A stretch of DNA of 64,000 nucleotides. It comes from DAOTXS01 sp034433515 (GTDB lineage: Bacteria > Chloroflexota > Anaerolineae > UBA4142). Positions 9,251 through 16,992 of this stretch are shown here, piece by piece. Every line of letters starts with the position of its first letter. Position 1 is the first letter of the stretch. Both the position numbers and the translations under genes were made by a program. Below the pieces are notes generated by a model that had not been told where the DNA came from, ran no database searches, and was given only the letters and a program-made list of their open reading frames with translations. The DNA is taken from contig DAOUAL010000057.1 of NCBI GenBank assembly GCA_034433515.1, positions 62,001 to 126,000 of the forward strand, written 5' to 3'.

Positions 9251-11548
9251 ATGCACAAGTGGCGTAAGCATCTGGTCATTCTCATCGCCTATACGCTAGC
9301 GGCGTTGGCGATGACGTATCCGCTCGTCTTACATTTCGATGCGGTGATTCCCGGCGTGGAAGGCGATGCGCCCAGTTTTGTTTGGGCGATGGGTTGGATG
9401 AAGAGTGCGCTGGAACGAGGTATCAATCCCTTTCGTTCCGATTTTGTGTTTTATCCCCTGGGCGGCGCAACGCAATTGATGTGGGCGACCTCGCTCATCG
9501 CGTTGGTGTCCGTACCGTTTCAATATTTCTTGGGCTTGATTGCTACGTTCAATTTCTTTTACCTTGCGGCGACCGTGCTGACAGCGTACGGTACCTATTT
9601 GCTTGCGGAAGACATTCTTCGAAATTCCAAATCTCCAATTCCCAATCTCAAATCCGATGCCAGCCCACTTCCGCCGTTTCAGACCTTGCTTTTGGTTCGG
9701 TTCATTACCGAGCAACGTCGCCTCGCCGCGCGCGTCTCTCCTCTCGCGTGTTTCATCGCGGGCTTGGTCTTTGCCTTTGCACCGTTGCGCTTGGGTTACG
9801 GCTTGGCGTTCTTCAATCTCTACAACACGCAACTGATTCCGTTTTACATTTTGTTTTTGCTCCGTGCCTCGCGTACCCAAACACAACGCGATGCGGTGAT
9901 CGCCGGGGTGTTGCTGGGACTGAACGCCTACCTTGATTTCCAAATCGCGGCGTTTCTGATTCTCTTTACTGGCTGGCACTTGGTCTTTGATGGATTGACG
10001 CGCTGGCAAGCCGACGCACCCGCGTGGCGCGAACGATTTTGGAATTTGCTCAAACAAGTTGGCGTGCCGATGACTTGGGTGGGCATTGCCGCGTTACTTG
10101 TCGTTGCACCGATGCTGGCGATCCTCGCCAACGATTTTGCGGCTGAAGGCGGCAACTACATCCGCGTCTTTCCGCTCAAATATTCTACCGACCGTTCGTA
10201 CGATTTGTTGGCGTACGTTGTGCCGAATGCGTGGAATGCGTTGTACTCGCTTGCTCCGAAAATTCCCGGTATCAACGCTGGGCTTAATCCCAGCGATACA
10301 AGCGCGCTCTCGCCGGATCGTCAAGTGTTCGTGGGATACCTCGTGTTGGTGTTGGCGATCTGTGCGACGATCACGCAGTGGCGGCGCACTCGTTTTTGGT
10401 CGCTGGCGGCGTTGCTCTTTGCGCTGTTCAGTTTGGGTCCTTCATTGCACGTACTTGGTCAAGACGTGGGCGTGCCAATGCCATACCGTCTCTTGCACGC
10501 GATTCCGATCATCAATCATATTCGGATTCCGATGCGGTATGGGATTATGGTGATGTTGGCAATGGCGATTCTGACGGCGTTCGCCGTGAATGCACTTGCA
10601 CGCCGCCTTGCCACGCGCCCGGCAGCACCGGTTTTACGTTTTACGTTTCTACTTTTGCCGCTTTTTATTCTCATCGAAGATGCCAGCCTTCCGTATCCAT
10701 TCCAACTCGTGACAGTTCCGCGCGTTTATCACACCATTGCGCAACACCCCGGTGATTTTACAATTTTGGAAATCCCATCGTTCAATTGGCGTTATGCCGC
10801 GATGACCGAGGTCTATCAAACGATTCACGGCAAACGCATCCTGCGTGCGTACACCAATCGCATTGCGCCCGCGTTGAACGAGTACGCCGGCTTGCGCGGC
10901 ACACCGATTGTTGTGCGTTCATTGCGCATTTTGGAGGGCATTGAACCGGGCGAATTAACACCGGCGGAAATCGCCGAAGACAAGCGCGCACGCGACGAAA
11001 TCGTCCACTTTTTCGATTTGCGGTACGCGGTGGTGCATCGCAACCTTTTGAAATCAGAACAAGCAAATGCGATTGAGGCGTATTTGCGCGAGGTGTTGGA
11101 GGCGCAGGTTGTTGCGGTTGATGGCGATGTGGTACTTTACGCGATTCCGCGTGCGCGACAAAGATCGGATTCGATCACAATTGATTTGCGGGAGAACATT
11201 GGGCAGATGTATGCTGGGCGCGGTTGGCAATTTGAATATCCGCCTGCCAACTATGATGGCAAATTCAATTTTGTTTACACGCGCGGGGCAGAATCTGAAA
11301 TTTATTTTGTCTTGGATCGCCAAGCGGAACGCAGCTTCACGCTGAACGCTTTTGCCGATCCACCGCAACGAAGCGAGGTGTTCTTGAATGGTGTGCGGAT
11401 CGGTGTGATCGGTTTGGACGATACGTGGCGAGATTATCGCCTGGCGTTGCCGGCAAGCGCGTTGCGGGTCGGAATGAATCGCATCGAGTTGCGGTACGGT
11501 GCCGAGGTGCAAAAGACCATCGGCGTTACAACGATTACGATTGAATGA
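9251..11548 (+). CDS. Large multi-pass membrane protein, GT-C-like
   Basis: A 765-residue protein. The first ~470 residues hold about 11-12 hydrophobic helices with an early periplasmic loop containing EGDAPSFVWAMGW, an arrangement like GT-C glycosyltransferases that use lipid-linked sugars. The last ~270 residues are a soluble, probably extracytoplasmic domain ending in a beta-rich carbohydrate-binding-like region. The catalytic signature is not certain, so glycosyltransferase is an inference. The start is set at ATG 9251, five bases after GGAG; GTG 9221, overlapping the previous stop, is the alternative. About residues 123-136 (RNSKSPIPNLKSDA) are encoded by an in-frame low-complexity repeat (9618-9660), and a second repeat-like stretch sits at 10630-10660. 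Confidence 0.65.
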   Translation: MHKWRKHLVILIAYTLAALAMTYPLVLHFDAVIPGVEGDAPSFVWAMGWMKSALERGINPFRSDFVFYPLGGATQLMWATSLIALVSVPFQYFLGLIATFNFFYLAATVLTAYGTYLLAEDILRNSKSPIPNLKSDASPLPPFQTLLLVRFITEQRRLAARVSPLACFIAGLVFAFAPLRLGYGLAFFNLYNTQLIPFYILFLLRASRTQTQRDAVIAGVLLGLNAYLDFQIAAFLILFTGWHLVFDGLTRWQADAPAWRERFWNLLKQVGVPMTWVGIAALLVVAPMLAILANDFAAEGGNYIRVFPLKYSTDRSYDLLAYVVPNAWNALYSLAPKIPGINAGLNPSDTSALSPDRQVFVGYLVLVLAICATITQWRRTRFWSLAALLFALFSLGPSLHVLGQDVGVPMPYRLLHAIPIINHIRIPMRYGIMVMLAMAILTAFAVNALARRLATRPAAPVLRFTFLLLPLFILIEDASLPYPFQLVTVPRVYHTIAQHPGDFTILEIPSFNWRYAAMTEVYQTIHGKRILRAYTNRIAPALNEYAGLRGTPIVVRSLRILEGIEPGELTPAEIAEDKRARDEIVHFFDLRYAVVHRNLLKSEQANAIEAYLREVLEAQVVAVDGDVVLYAIPRARQRSDSITIDLRENIGQMYAGRGWQFEYPPANYDGKFNFVYTRGAESEIYFVLDRQAERSFTLNAFADPPQRSEVFLNGVRIGVIGLDDTWRDYRLALPASALRVGMNRIELRYGAEVQKTIGVTTITIE

Positions 11549-11556
11549 GGTCACAA

Positions 11557-11961
11557 ATGAGCAAAATCATCGAAACAACCTTTCGAGTGCGGTACGCGGA
11601 GACAGACGCGAGCGGCGTGGTGTATCACGCGAATTACATCGTTTGGTTTGAACATGGTCGCGGCGATTGGTTCTGGCAACAAGGGCGTGATTATCATCGC
11701 GATGTGGAGGCACGCGGGTTGAACTGGCCCGTGGTGGAATTGGGCGCGCGCTATCTGGCGCCGGCGCGTTATGGGGATTTGGTGACCGTGAAAACGTGGC
11801 TCAAGGAAATTCGGAGCCGCGAGTTTATGCTAGAGTACGAGGTTATCAATGCGGAGACGAAACAGACGCTCTGCACCGGTTGGACCAAGCATTTGAACGT
11901 GAATGCGGAATGGCGCGTGGTGGCGATTCCGGCGGATTTGCGCGAGATGATGTCTGCATAG
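11557..11961 (+). CDS. Acyl-CoA thioesterase, YbgC/4HBT family
   Basis: A 134-residue hot-dog-fold thioesterase. The N-terminal stretch FRVRYAETDASGVVYHANY is the 4-hydroxybenzoyl-CoA thioesterase signature, with the catalytic Asp in ETDASG and the segment HANYIVWFEHGR. These enzymes hydrolyse acyl-CoAs in the cytosol; this one's substrate cannot be told. The start is ATG 11557, six bases after TGAGG. An ATG at 11545 overlaps the stop of the preceding gene but has no better site. It is probably co-transcribed with the membrane protein upstream. Confidence 0.87.
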   Translation: MSKIIETTFRVRYAETDASGVVYHANYIVWFEHGRGDWFWQQGRDYHRDVEARGLNWPVVELGARYLAPARYGDLVTVKTWLKEIRSREFMLEYEVINAETKQTLCTGWTKHLNVNAEWRVVAIPADLREMMSA

Positions 11962-12005
11962 TACCTATCAAATGAAATCGTTGCACAAAAAGCCAAGATT
12001 TTTTC

Positions 12006-12069
12006 ATCCACGACGAGCACCAAGGTCACGAAGGCAGAACAGAAAAATCTTCGTGTCCTTCGTGGATCA
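12006..12069. repeat. Dispersed palindromic repeat, CACGAAG type
   Basis: The right arm CTTCGTGTCCTTCGTGGAT (12050-12068) is the inverse complement of a degenerate left arm starting ATCCACGA (12006). A closely related, cleaner copy lies at 33175-33241. It sits in the convergent gap between the thioesterase and GH18-like genes, where it may act as a hairpin terminator. Confidence 0.65.
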
Positions 12070-12121
12070 ATGCCGGTGTTGTTTCGGCTCGTCCGAGTGA
12101 GGTTTAATCACAGAGGAATTC

Positions 12122-13219
12122 TTATTTAAGCACCTCCCAGATGGCTGGGTCTTCACCGCCGGGGCGCCACAGCACCATTCCACCTAAATCATATTCTTTG
12201 ACCAATTGCCACGCCAGCCGTACATAGTTCGCATCCACGTACCAAACCGTATGTTTCTCCGTCGTATAAGGCGCGCAATCGTAGAAATCGGGTGGGCAGC
12301 GCGGACTGTAAACTGTGGTGTACGTCATCATCGTTTCGCCAACGATGCCGCGTTCATCTTTTTCGATCCAGCGTGTTTGCCCGCCATATTTTTCTTTGCG
12401 GGCTTGGACATCGCTCCACCATAACGCGGGCGTGTCTTTGCCGCCCCAATCGTACCCGTAGAGATGAATACCCAGAATCACTTTTTCGTGTGGAATTTGG
12501 CTGACCGCGTACTCGGTTACTTGGCGCACCCACCAGATCGGTGCGTTAGGAGCGGGACCGCCGGTTTTGCCGTGATATTCGTACGCCATAATGCGAATGT
12601 AATCCGCCATCATTCCCAGCGAGAAATAATCGGCAAAGGCGCAGAGTTGACAAGCATCGTTGCGGACGCGGGCGGGGACGGTAACGCTCAACGTTTTACC
12701 TTCGGCGTGGAGCGCGGTGGCAAGTTGGGCGATGAAATCGGTGAATGGTTGACGCATCTCAGGCGGCAAGTTTTCGTAATCAATATCAATCCCATCAATG
12801 AGCGGTGAGCGGGCAACCTGCATAATCGCTTCGATGTGGCGCGCGCGCATTCTGGGGTCCTTGAGAATCGCCAGTGTATTCCGTGAATCCCACGTGCTTG
12901 AAACAGTGGGTACGACGCGAATATTGTTGATGCGTGCGAGGTCAATCAGAACAGCATCGTTGACCGGATCGTTTGCGGTGAGACTGCCATCGCGTTCGAC
13001 GGTGTAACTGAATGCGCTGATTTCGTTATAGACGTTGATCCGCATTGCCAGAATGATGACGAGTTGGCGCAAGGGATCGCGCGAGCCGCTGCGCAACCAC
13101 GCGCCGATCATCGGACGCTTGGGCGGCTCCAGTTTGGGTTGGGGTGGTTCGGCGGCAACGAGGAAGAAAACGATCGCGAAACACCAGAGTAGAATGAGAA
13201 CGCGGGTGGCTCGGTGCAA
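12122..13219 (-). CDS. Exported glycoside hydrolase family 18-like protein
   Basis: A 365-residue protein with an N-terminal signal or anchor helix (about residues 6-24) and a TIM-barrel of the GH18 type. The motif DGIDIDYENL is the family active site DxxDxDxE with the catalytic Glu in place. The closest style is the YaaH/spore-germination or chitinase-like branch acting on GlcNAc-containing polymers. Later segments (RIMAYEYHG, VILGIHLYGYDW) match conserved barrel strands. It is expected outside the membrane, acting on peptidoglycan or other polymers; the exact substrate is unknown. A good promoter lies just upstream on the same strand, and an AGAGG ribosome-binding site precedes the start. 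Confidence 0.83.
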   Translation of the reverse strand: MHRATRVLILLWCFAIVFFLVAAEPPQPKLEPPKRPMIGAWLRSGSRDPLRQLVIILAMRINVYNEISAFSYTVERDGSLTANDPVNDAVLIDLARINNIRVVPTVSSTWDSRNTLAILKDPRMRARHIEAIMQVARSPLIDGIDIDYENLPPEMRQPFTDFIAQLATALHAEGKTLSVTVPARVRNDACQLCAFADYFSLGMMADYIRIMAYEYHGKTGGPAPNAPIWWVRQVTEYAVSQIPHEKVILGIHLYGYDWGGKDTPALWWSDVQARKEKYGGQTRWIEKDERGIVGETMMTYTTVYSPRCPPDFYDCAPYTTEKHTVWYVDANYVRLAWQLVKEYDLGGMVLWRPGGEDPAIWEVLK

Positions 13220-13249
13220 GGGATTTTACCTCTTGGCAAATGCGGTGCG

Positions 13250-13278
13250 ATTATAGCATAAAGGGAGAGAGGAGCCAA
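13250..13278 (-). promoter_or_regulatory. Sigma-70-type promoter of the GH18-like gene
   Basis: On the minus strand: TTGGCT (13278-13273), a 17-base spacer and TATAAT (13255-13250), with an extended -10 TGC. The predicted start is near 13243, leaving a 24-base leader with AGAGG before the ATG at 13219. Confidence 0.6.
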
Positions 13279-13287
13279 ATAGGCATT

Positions 13288-13315
13288 TTGCAAAAAAGGC
13301 AAGGCGTGGTAGAAT
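13288..13315 (+). promoter_or_regulatory. Promoter for a leaderless DUF1232 mRNA
   Basis: TTGCAA (13288-13293), a 16-base spacer and TAGAAT (13310-13315) with an extended -10 TGG. The -10 box ends 8 bases before the ATG at 13324, so the transcript should start at or next to the start codon. Confidence 0.45.
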
Positions 13316-13323
13316 GGGTGGCG

Positions 13324-13698
13324 ATGAGTCAAGAACGCAAGCCCGTTGTCGCGTCGGAGCAGGTCGGCGCGGTAACGCAGTTCGTGCGAACCCTGCGCCT
13401 CGTTTGGCGACTGCTCATTGATGCGCGCGTGCCCACGTTGCCCAAGTTGATCATTCCGCTGGCGTTGCTTTATCTTCTCTCGCCGATTGATTTGGTCCCG
13501 GATTTGATGTTGGGGTTGGGACAATTAGATGATGTGGGTGTGCTGGCACTTGCGGTAGCGTTGTTTATCGAATTTTGTCCGCGCGAGGTGGTGGAAGAAC
13601 ATCGGCGTGCCATTGCGGCAACCGCCAATCCGCGCGACGTTTCGGATGAGAACATTATCGAAGGGTCGTACCAAGTTCGAGACGACGACAAGGAATGA
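13324..13698 (+). CDS. DUF1232 (YkvA-like) membrane protein
   Basis: A 124-residue protein whose core (LPKLIIPLALLYLLSPIDLVPD) is the hallmark of DUF1232, a small membrane-associated family of unknown function. A second hydrophobic stretch follows (DVGVLALAVALFIEF). ATG 13324 begins MSQERKPVV; an in-frame extension to 13240 would overlap the promoter. The next gene starts 10 bases downstream, so the two form an operon. Confidence 0.75.
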   Translation: MSQERKPVVASEQVGAVTQFVRTLRLVWRLLIDARVPTLPKLIIPLALLYLLSPIDLVPDLMLGLGQLDDVGVLALAVALFIEFCPREVVEEHRRAIAATANPRDVSDENIIEGSYQVRDDDKE

Positions 13699-13708
13699 AA
13701 GGGGAAGG

Positions 13709-14287
13709 ATGGCGGACACGCTCAAAACGTTCCAACAATGTGCGACCGAGTTGAATGTCTCGGTCAACACATTAAAACGGTGGGCAAAAGATTTTGCGCC
13801 GTTTCTCTCGCCCGCGGGTCCCGTGAGCGGCGATGGCTCTGGGCGACGATTTACGGAAGAAGACGTGGTGGTGCTGCGGCGCGTCAAAGAGCAATTGGCG
13901 AGTGGCTCGAGCACTGAAGAAGTGGTGGAACAATTGCACGCCGAAGGTCGCGGTGAGACGGTGGCTTCTGCGCTTGCCACGCGCGATGGGATGAGTGGGC
14001 AATCGGTCGGCTTTGTGGTTCTCACGGATACCCTCCGCGCCATGATTGAAAATCAACAAGCGATTCAAAGTAGTTTACAAGTCAATCGCAACTTGCAAGG
14101 CGTCATCATTCAAGACAATTTCAATCTCAAAGAAGAAAACATGAAATTGCGCGAACGGATGCAACAATTGGAACAGGAATTGAACGAACTGCGCAAGCGG
14201 GAAGCCGAGTATCGTTTGATGCTGGAGCAACGTTTGGCGCGGGTGGAAGCCGAAGCGCGCAAGAGTATTTGGAGCAAGTTGTTCTAG
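13709..14287 (+). CDS. MerR-like helix-turn-helix protein with C-terminal coiled coil
   Basis: A 192-residue protein. The N-terminal ~75 residues form a winged-helix MerR-type DNA-binding domain (FQQCATELNVSVNTLKRWA, then GRRFTEEDVVVLRRVK). Residues about 110-190 are a long charged coiled coil (LKEENMKLRERMQQLEQELN) likely to dimerise. There is no ligand-binding domain or cysteine sensor. The start follows GGGGAAGG. Architectures like this occur in regulators or DNA organisers of cell division and sporulation; no target is evident. It is followed by a strong terminator at 14336-14370. Confidence 0.75.
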   Translation: MADTLKTFQQCATELNVSVNTLKRWAKDFAPFLSPAGPVSGDGSGRRFTEEDVVVLRRVKEQLASGSSTEEVVEQLHAEGRGETVASALATRDGMSGQSVGFVVLTDTLRAMIENQQAIQSSLQVNRNLQGVIIQDNFNLKEENMKLRERMQQLEQELNELRKREAEYRLMLEQRLARVEAEARKSIWSKLF

Positions 14288-14335
14288 TCTTCGGTTGCTC
14301 GAGGTCTAATCGTGCAATGAGGAATCGTTGATTCA

Positions 14336-14370
14336 CAGCCCTGCGTTTTTGCTGACGCGGGGCTGTTTTT
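14336..14370 (+). terminator. Rho-independent terminator
   Basis: A 10-bp stem with one G-T pair (14336-14345 with 14356-14365), a 10-base loop and TTTTT at 14366-14370. It lies between the HTH gene and hom. A simple terminator is the best reading; no T-box or riboswitch sequence is visible that would make it an attenuator of hom. Confidence 0.85.
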
Positions 14371-14398
14371 GTGAGATTCGTCCAAAGGAGGATCAACC

Positions 14399-15430
14399 AT
14401 GCAAACGACCAAGTTGGCAATCATCGGGCTGGGCAATGTGGGACGGCGTTTACTGGAACTGATTCAAATGAAGCGCGACTTGCTACGGCAACGTTTCGAT
14501 CTAGAGTTGGTGGTGGTGGGTGCCGCAGATACCAGCGGGATCGTCATGGCGGATGAACCGTTGGATATTGCAAGATTGTTGGAACTCAAGCGCGCACACC
14601 AAGGCATCGAAGAATATCCGCGTTGGGGTCAGCCCGGCGGCACTGCCCATCAATTGGTACAGAATGTTCACGCCGATATTCTCGTCGAACTTTCGTTGAC
14701 GAATCTGAAACACGGCGAGCCAGGTCTGGGCGCGATTCGAGGTGCGCTCAAACGCCAGATGCATGTGGTTACCGCGAACAAGGGTCCGCTGGTGTTGGCG
14801 TTCCAAGAACTGGTTGCGCTTGCTCAGGCGAATGGGGTGCAATTGTTGTACAGCGCCACGGTGACCGGTGGTTTGCCCACACTCAACATTGGCACCCGGG
14901 ACATTGGTACAACGATCATTGAAAAGTTTGAAGGGGTTGTGAATGGGACGACCAATTACATTTTGACGCGGATGGCGCAAGGGCAGACGTACGATGAAGC
15001 ATTGAAACACGCGCAAGAAATCGGCATGGCAGAAGCCGATCCATCGTTGGATGTGGATGGCTGGGATGCGGCGAATAAATTGGTGATCATTGCCAACGCT
15101 GTGCTGAAACGCCCGACGACCTTGAAAGAGGTAACGGTCGAGGGGATTCGCAAAATCAAACGCGAAGATTTGCAAGCGGCGGAAGCCCGGCGTGAGACGA
15201 TCAAACTGATCGCGCTGGCAGAACGGGTGGGCAATGATTATCGGCTCAGCGTCAAGCCGATGCTGTTGGAAAAATCGCATCCATTGGCGAGACTGGGCGC
15301 GGGGATGATGGGTGTCATGTATCACACCGATATCAACGGTACGATCTTTGCCGCGATCGAAGAAACCGATCCGTATCCCACGGCGGCAGCGGTTTTGCGC
15401 GATATCGTGCAGATTGCACGTTCAAAGTAA
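14399..15430 (+). CDS. hom: Homoserine dehydrogenase
   Basis: A 343-residue enzyme that reduces aspartate semialdehyde to homoserine with NAD(P)H, feeding threonine, methionine and isoleucine synthesis. The N-terminal Rossmann motif is GLGNVGRR, the family signature TANKGPL follows (residues ~120-127), and the substrate region includes GVVNGTTNYILTRM and DPSLDVDGWDAANKL. It lacks the C-terminal ACT domain of longer regulated forms. The start follows AAAGGAGG. It converges on murE with only 17 bases between the stops. Confidence 0.93.
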   Translation: MQTTKLAIIGLGNVGRRLLELIQMKRDLLRQRFDLELVVVGAADTSGIVMADEPLDIARLLELKRAHQGIEEYPRWGQPGGTAHQLVQNVHADILVELSLTNLKHGEPGLGAIRGALKRQMHVVTANKGPLVLAFQELVALAQANGVQLLYSATVTGGLPTLNIGTRDIGTTIIEKFEGVVNGTTNYILTRMAQGQTYDEALKHAQEIGMAEADPSLDVDGWDAANKLVIIANAVLKRPTTLKEVTVEGIRKIKREDLQAAEARRETIKLIALAERVGNDYRLSVKPMLLEKSHPLARLGAGMMGVMYHTDINGTIFAAIEETDPYPTAAAVLRDIVQIARSK

Positions 15431-15447
15431 AAAGGCAAAAGTCGAAA

Positions 15448-16992
15448 CTAGCTTTTTCCGGCGAGAGCCGCGTGCACGGCTGCCTGATCGCTCCACGGAT
15501 ACTCGGTGGTGCCAAAGCACATTGACTTTTCGTGCCCCTTGCCGGCGATGATTACCACATCGCCGGCATTTGCATTTTGGATGGCAAACGCAATGGCTTC
15601 CGCGCGATCATTCACGATGAAATAATCGCTGTGCTCGCGCCGTCCGGCACGTTGCAATCCTTCCACGATTTGTGCGTTGATCGCAGCGAGCGATTCGGTG
15701 CGCGGGTCTTCGGCGGTAATCACAATCTGGTCCGCTAATTTCCCGGCGATTTCTCCCATCATTGCGCGCTTGGGCACATCGCGCAGACCGGCGCAACCAA
15801 AAACAACGATCACTCGATTGTTGGTAAGCTCGCGCACCGTTTCGAGCGCGACGCGCAACGCATTGGGCGTGTGCGCAAAATCAACGATAACGGTAAAAGG
15901 TTCAGATTGCAAAATTTCCATTCGCCCGATGACACCTTGCACGCGTGCGATGCCTTTATGCATCGCATCGAACGGGACGCGCCGGGCCATCCCAACGCCA
16001 ATCGCCGCGAGAATGTTGCTCACGTTGTAACGTCCGATCAGTGGCGATTCGATTGGCAGTTCGCCGAACGGCGTCGCAATGATGAAACGGAGTCCACGCG
16101 CCGAGTGTTCGATGTGGTGCGCCAAGATCGGAATGACCCGGGAAGACGACGGATGGAATTCCTCGGCTAGCCGGCGTTGATCATCCGTCGAATAAACGAT
16201 TTGCTCATCCGCTGGAATCGCGCGCAAGTACTCAAACACCCCTCGCGCGTTATCGTCCGCATTCAGCACCGCGACCTTTGCTGTGCGCGGCTTGCGGTAC
16301 GCGGTTGCCAGCGAACGAAACAACATCGCTTTGGCATCGCGATAATTTTCCCACGTTTTGTGAAAGTACAAATGCTCGTGCGTGATGTTTGTAACCACGG
16401 CCACATCGAAATCCACCGCCGCGAGCCGGTGTTGCGCGAGTCCTTCGGAGGTTGCTTCGATGATCGCATCGTGCATCCCGGCATCCACCATTTGCGCGAG
16501 ATAATGTTGAACCGCCGGCGCCTCCGGCGTTGTGGTGTGCAAGCCGGTGTCCATCGCTTGATCGCCAATCGTCGCGCTAATCGTCGTGATCGTTCCGACT
16601 GGATGTCCGGCGGTTTGCAAGATGGAGGTGATGAGCCGGCAGGTGGTGGTCTTGCCATCAGTACCGGTTACGCCGATCACACGGAGTTTGCGTGACGGAA
16701 AATCGTGCCACGCGGCGGAGAGGTGAGCCAGGGCGATGCGAGCATTGGGAACCGTGATCAGAGGGCAAGGAACAGAGGACGAGGGAACGGTTTCCGTGAC
16801 GATGGCGGCAGCGCCGCGCGTGAGAGCATCGGGAATAAAGCGTGCGCCATCCACGTGCAAGCCAGGATATGCAACGAATAGTGTGCCGGGAATGACTTGA
16901 CGCGAATCGGCGGTGATCCGCGTGATTTCAACATCGCCTTCGCGCGCGAATTGATAGGCGGGTAACGCGCGGACAAGCGCGGAGAGTTTCAT
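15448..16992 (-). CDS. murE: UDP-N-acetylmuramoyl-dipeptide ligase (MurE)
   Basis: A 514-residue Mur ligase that adds the third stem residue of peptidoglycan. The P-loop is VTGTDGKTTT (near residue 110); TTPEAP, EATSEGL and VTNITHEHL follow, then the C-terminal ligase domain with DFAHTPNAL. The amino-acid-selecting loop reads AEDPRTES, not the classical DNPR of diaminopimelate-adding enzymes, so the third residue is open (DAP, lysine or ornithine). An internal stretch TVPSSSVPCPLI (16755-16800) comes from repeat-like DNA and may be an insertion. It overlaps the upstream gene by 4 bases (ATGA), so the two are co-translated. Confidence 0.9.
   Translation of the reverse strand: MKLSALVRALPAYQFAREGDVEITRITADSRQVIPGTLFVAYPGLHVDGARFIPDALTRGAAAIVTETVPSSSVPCPLITVPNARIALAHLSAAWHDFPSRKLRVIGVTGTDGKTTTCRLITSILQTAGHPVGTITTISATIGDQAMDTGLHTTTPEAPAVQHYLAQMVDAGMHDAIIEATSEGLAQHRLAAVDFDVAVVTNITHEHLYFHKTWENYRDAKAMLFRSLATAYRKPRTAKVAVLNADDNARGVFEYLRAIPADEQIVYSTDDQRRLAEEFHPSSSRVIPILAHHIEHSARGLRFIIATPFGELPIESPLIGRYNVSNILAAIGVGMARRVPFDAMHKGIARVQGVIGRMEILQSEPFTVIVDFAHTPNALRVALETVRELTNNRVIVVFGCAGLRDVPKRAMMGEIAGKLADQIVITAEDPRTESLAAINAQIVEGLQRAGRREHSDYFIVNDRAEAIAFAIQNANAGDVVIIAGKGHEKSMCFGTTEYPWSDQAAVHAALAGKS

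Noticed and set aside
14300..14398. T-box or amino-acid riboswitch in front of hom
   Set aside because: No T-box sequence or aptamer core is visible. The hairpin with five T is adequately explained as the terminator of the preceding gene.
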